In this document: positions 62,373 through 64,000 of the stretch, in pieces
Layout: the number at the start of each line of letters is the position of its first letter
How positions within the stretch are numbered: position 1 is the first letter of the stretch
From: Bacteroidota bacterium
GTDB lineage: Bacteria; Bacteroidota; Bacteroidia; Bacteroidales; Cfx3-03
DNA: 64,000 nt
NCBI GenBank assembly: GCA_013390605.1
Contig: JACAUB010000001.1
Coordinates: 1,721,905 to 1,785,904 of the forward strand
Direction: 5' to 3'
Translations under genes and position numbers: made by a program
Notes under the pieces: generated by a model
Databases searched by the model: none
Told to the model about the DNA's origin: nothing
What the model saw: the letters and a program-made list of their open reading frames with translations, nothing else

Positions 62373-62414
62373 GGAGCAGACTGTTAATCAGTTCTGCTCC
62401 ATTTTGTTTTTTTT
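62373..62414 (+). terminator. Terminator after galK
   Basis: GGAGCAGA (62373-62380) pairs with TCTGCTCC (62393-62400), extended by inner CTG/CAG with a bulge, then T-rich 62401-62414. Confidence 0.85.
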
Positions 62415-62494
62415 GGTATAAATTTGTTTATGTTAAAATATTAAAATGACCTTTTTCTTTCCTTTTTTTACACCTTTCTTTAAGAAATTATAGC

Positions 62495-62502
62495 TACTTT
62501 TG
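62495..62502 (+). promoter_or_regulatory. -7 promoter box of the MgtE-like/Nramp operon
   Basis: TACTTTTG matches TAnnTTTG. It predicts a 5' UTR of about 120 nt starting near 62508. Confidence 0.6.
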
Positions 62503-62526
62503 CAGCTGAAAATACATTTCACTATC

Positions 62527-62625
62527 AAAATGGACGAAGGACCTGATTTATACTTTTTAATTAACCACCGATAGGGGGGCAGGATTCTTTTGATTCCATT
62601 TTCCTCCTATAGTAAAAAAGGAGGA
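62527..62625 (+). promoter_or_regulatory. Structured 5' UTR that can hide the Shine-Dalgarno
   Basis: AAAATGGA (62527-62534) pairs perfectly with TCCATTTT (62595-62602), closing an element with inner CCTG/CAGG (62542-62545 and 62580-62583) and a G6 run at 62574-62579. Immediately after, TCCTCC (62602-62607) pairs with GGAGGA (62620-62625), which is the Shine-Dalgarno. One base is shared between the two helices. It matches no riboswitch class I can recall. Confidence 0.5.
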
Positions 62626-62631
62626 TGCATG

Positions 62632-63906
62632 ATGACTGCAATCACTACATTTTATTTAAGCCGTGTTTTAGGCTTGAAAGTGTATGCCACGGATGGGCAG
62701 TACCTGGGTAAACTTACAGATCTTTTTATTCAAGCCGGTTCAGAGGGACAAGTTAGTGGCGAGCCACATCGTCCCAGAGTAGCTGTAGCTAGTACTAAAA
62801 AGAACGGCATTTCGACATGTTTCGATTTTAGCTATTTTACGGTTACCAAAAGTAATAATAGATACTCAATAAGCTGTTCTGATACTAAAGTTATATCTGA
62901 AGAGACCTCTTACGATTTCTTGCCGCTAAAGGAGCATGTGCTTGATAAGCAAATTGTAGATTTGAATGGTCGTAAATTAGTTCGGGTAAATGATATACGT
63001 TTAGTTTCAGTGACTGATGGAACTTATGCAGTTGCAGTTGATGTGGGCACAGAGGGTTTATTACGACGTATTGGAATTGTTAAGCCATTAAAAAGTTTCT
63101 TTTCTGTATTTAATGTTTCTATTCCTGCAAAGTTTATTCTTTGGGATGATGTAGAAGCTGTAGATTATTCTAACTTTCATATTAAATTAGGAAAAACCCT
63201 TAAAAAACTCAATACACTACATCCTTCTGATATGGCCGATATCATTGAAGAAATGGGTAAGAGCAGTCGTGCTCATTTCTTTAGTAATATGGATGAGGAG
63301 CTAGCAGCTGATGTATTGGAAGAGATTGAACCTAAAATGCAGGTCGATATTATTGAAAACCTTCCTCTCGAAAAGGCTGCCGACCTTCTTGAAAAAATGC
63401 CTGCCAATGAGGCTGCCGATATCCTTGACATGCTCGAAGATGATAAAGCAGAACTTTTACTTCGAGAAATGGAAACCGAGACTTCTGAAGATGTTAGAGA
63501 GTTACTCGAATATGAAGATAAAGAGGTGGGGAGTCTTATGAATACAGATTTTCTTTCTTTTCTTGAAACAGATACCGTGGATACTGCCCTGCAAATCATC
63601 CGAACACAGAAACCTGAATATGAAGTTCTTTATAATCTGTTTATCGTTAATAAGGTAGGAAAATTGATCGCCACACTCTCCCTACGAGATCTTGTTATCT
63701 CTGAACCTGATACTAAGTTATCTTCAATTATGAAAAAGAAGCTAAATCATGTTTATGATCACGACCCGCTTGATATTTTGGCTGAAATAGTTTCAAAGTA
63801 TAATTTACTGGCTGTTCCTGTAGTAAATGATAATCATGAATTGATGGGAATGGTGGTAATTGACGACATCGTGGAAGATTTAATGGGTAAAAGAAGAACA
63901 AAATAA
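62632..63906 (+). CDS. PRC-barrel / MgtE-N / CBS domain protein, no membrane part
   Basis: Soluble 424-residue protein. It resembles the cytosolic half of the Mg2+ channel MgtE but has no channel helices. Domains: PRC-barrels about 1-85 and 85-165, MgtE-N superhelix about 185-290 (HPSDMADIIEEM, then repeated A-A-D-x-L-E motifs), and two CBS modules about 300-420 (GSLMNTDFLSFLET and MKKKLNHVYDHDPLDILAE). ATG 62629 or 62632 is used rather than the in-frame TTG 62590, because GGAGG at 62620-62624 has spacing 4 or 7. It precedes an Nramp gene by 18 bp and probably senses Mg2+ or another divalent ion to control it. Confidence 0.88.
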   Translation: MTAITTFYLSRVLGLKVYATDGQYLGKLTDLFIQAGSEGQVSGEPHRPRVAVASTKKNGISTCFDFSYFTVTKSNNRYSISCSDTKVISEETSYDFLPLKEHVLDKQIVDLNGRKLVRVNDIRLVSVTDGTYAVAVDVGTEGLLRRIGIVKPLKSFFSVFNVSIPAKFILWDDVEAVDYSNFHIKLGKTLKKLNTLHPSDMADIIEEMGKSSRAHFFSNMDEELAADVLEEIEPKMQVDIIENLPLEKAADLLEKMPANEAADILDMLEDDKAELLLREMETETSEDVRELLEYEDKEVGSLMNTDFLSFLETDTVDTALQIIRTQKPEYEVLYNLFIVNKVGKLIATLSLRDLVISEPDTKLSSIMKKKLNHVYDHDPLDILAEIVSKYNLLAVPVVNDNHELMGMVVIDDIVEDLMGKRRTK

Positions 63907-63924
63907 TTTTAGGGAGAAGCGTTT

Positions 63925-64000
63925 ATGGTAGGTATCAAATCAGCACGTAAAAATATATTCAGAAATATTGCAATTTTCTTTGCTATTCTTGGGCCAGGAA
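63925..64000 (+). CDS. Nramp family divalent metal transporter (partial)
   Basis: The window ends after 25 codons. The visible N-terminus MVGIKSARKNIFRNIAIF followed by FAILGPG is that of Nramp (MntH-like) transporters, in which TM1 begins with an L-G-P-G motif. It has GGGAGAAG upstream and lies 18 bp after the MgtE-N/CBS gene, so the two are one operon. Mn2+, Fe2+ and Mg2+ (NRMT-type) are all possible substrates; the metal-binding DPGN residues lie beyond the window. Confidence 0.75.
   Translation, partial: MVGIKSARKNIFRNIAIFFAILGPG

Noticed and set aside
62508..62628. Known Mg2+ (M-box), Mn2+ (yybP-ykoY) or guanidine-II riboswitch upstream of the MgtE-like gene
   Set aside because: GGACGAAGG and ACCGATAGG recall short pieces of these classes, but the remaining conserved blocks and helix order are missing.
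1..64000. Many ORFs of 60-130 codons antisense or out of frame to larger genes
   Set aside because: They overlap well-supported conserved genes, lack promoters or homology that I recognise, and their peptides are low in complexity or Cys/Ser/Phe-rich as expected of shadow frames.
1..64000. CRISPR arrays, prophage or conjugative modules
   Set aside because: No regularly spaced direct repeats, cas genes, integrases, portal, tail or relaxase genes were seen. The region near tRNA-Ser has no integrase.

Overview
This 64 kb window (AT-rich, roughly 37% G+C by eye) is chromosome from a member of the Bacteroidota, most likely an anaerobic or microaerotolerant Bacteroidales. The evidence is a SusC/RagA-style TonB-dependent receptor with a carboxypeptidase-like plug extension, a DUF4914-type protein, recurrent Bacteroidota promoters (TTG - about 19 bp - TAnnTTTG), a complete RNF complex, HydF (FeFe-hydrogenase maturation), a succinyl-CoA:acetate-type CoA transferase, and mostly absent Shine-Dalgarno sequences. 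Genus cannot be settled from the sequence alone.

Layout. 1-9.7 kb: housekeeping and small-molecule genes (nnr, a secreted M28 peptidase, a membrane protein, a PLP aminotransferase, folD-ffh, a GT4 glycosyltransferase, pdxH). 9.7-17.8 kb: a DUF4914-type P-loop protein, a secreted M23 peptidase, guaA, a LysM/periplasmic-binding lipid-envelope protein and smpB. 18-26 kb: a TPP-riboswitch-controlled TonB receptor (thiamin uptake by inference), aroQ, a secreted TIM-barrel glycosidase-like protein, and a GT2 plus LpxL-type acyltransferase pair. 26-30 kb: two tRNA-Ser genes, a 491-bp MITE-like element with 23-bp terminal inverted repeats, yciI/osmC-type genes and a fatty acyl-CoA synthetase. 30-36.6 kb: a marR plus RND tripartite efflux operon carrying two copies of the same palindromic operator. 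36.9-42 kb: secreted GH38 and Tat-exported Gfo/Idh/MocA oxidoreductase. 42-45.3 kb: thrS-infC-rpmI-rplT. 45.7-47.6 kb: asnB with an asparagine-rich leader peptide and attenuator. 48-52.8 kb: esterase, aspartase-family lyase, hydF, SDR, rseC. 53.2-58.3 kb: rnfBCDGEA. 58.3-64 kb: CoA transferase, Cys-rich PAS histidine kinase with galK, and a PRC/MgtE-N/CBS protein followed by a truncated Nramp transporter.

The strongest candidate for an undescribed system is the asnB leader at 45712-45931: promoter, a 17-residue peptide with six Asn codons (four consecutive), a segment able to pair either with the leader coding region or with the terminator arm, and a 13-bp terminator hairpin directly ahead of asparagine synthetase. 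The pieces are ordered exactly as ribosome-mediated attenuation requires. Other regulatory finds are a probable AUA start codon for infC, a TPP riboswitch with a plausible competing hairpin, a duplicated MarR operator, and a structured 5' UTR that hides the Shine-Dalgarno of the MgtE-like/Nramp operon.

Metabolically the genes fit a fermentative saccharolytic anaerobe: RNF couples reduced ferredoxin to NAD+ and ion pumping, HydF implies FeFe hydrogenase, the CoA transferase suits acetate/succinate metabolism, and secreted GH38, GH-like and oxidoreductase enzymes plus GalK point to glycan use.
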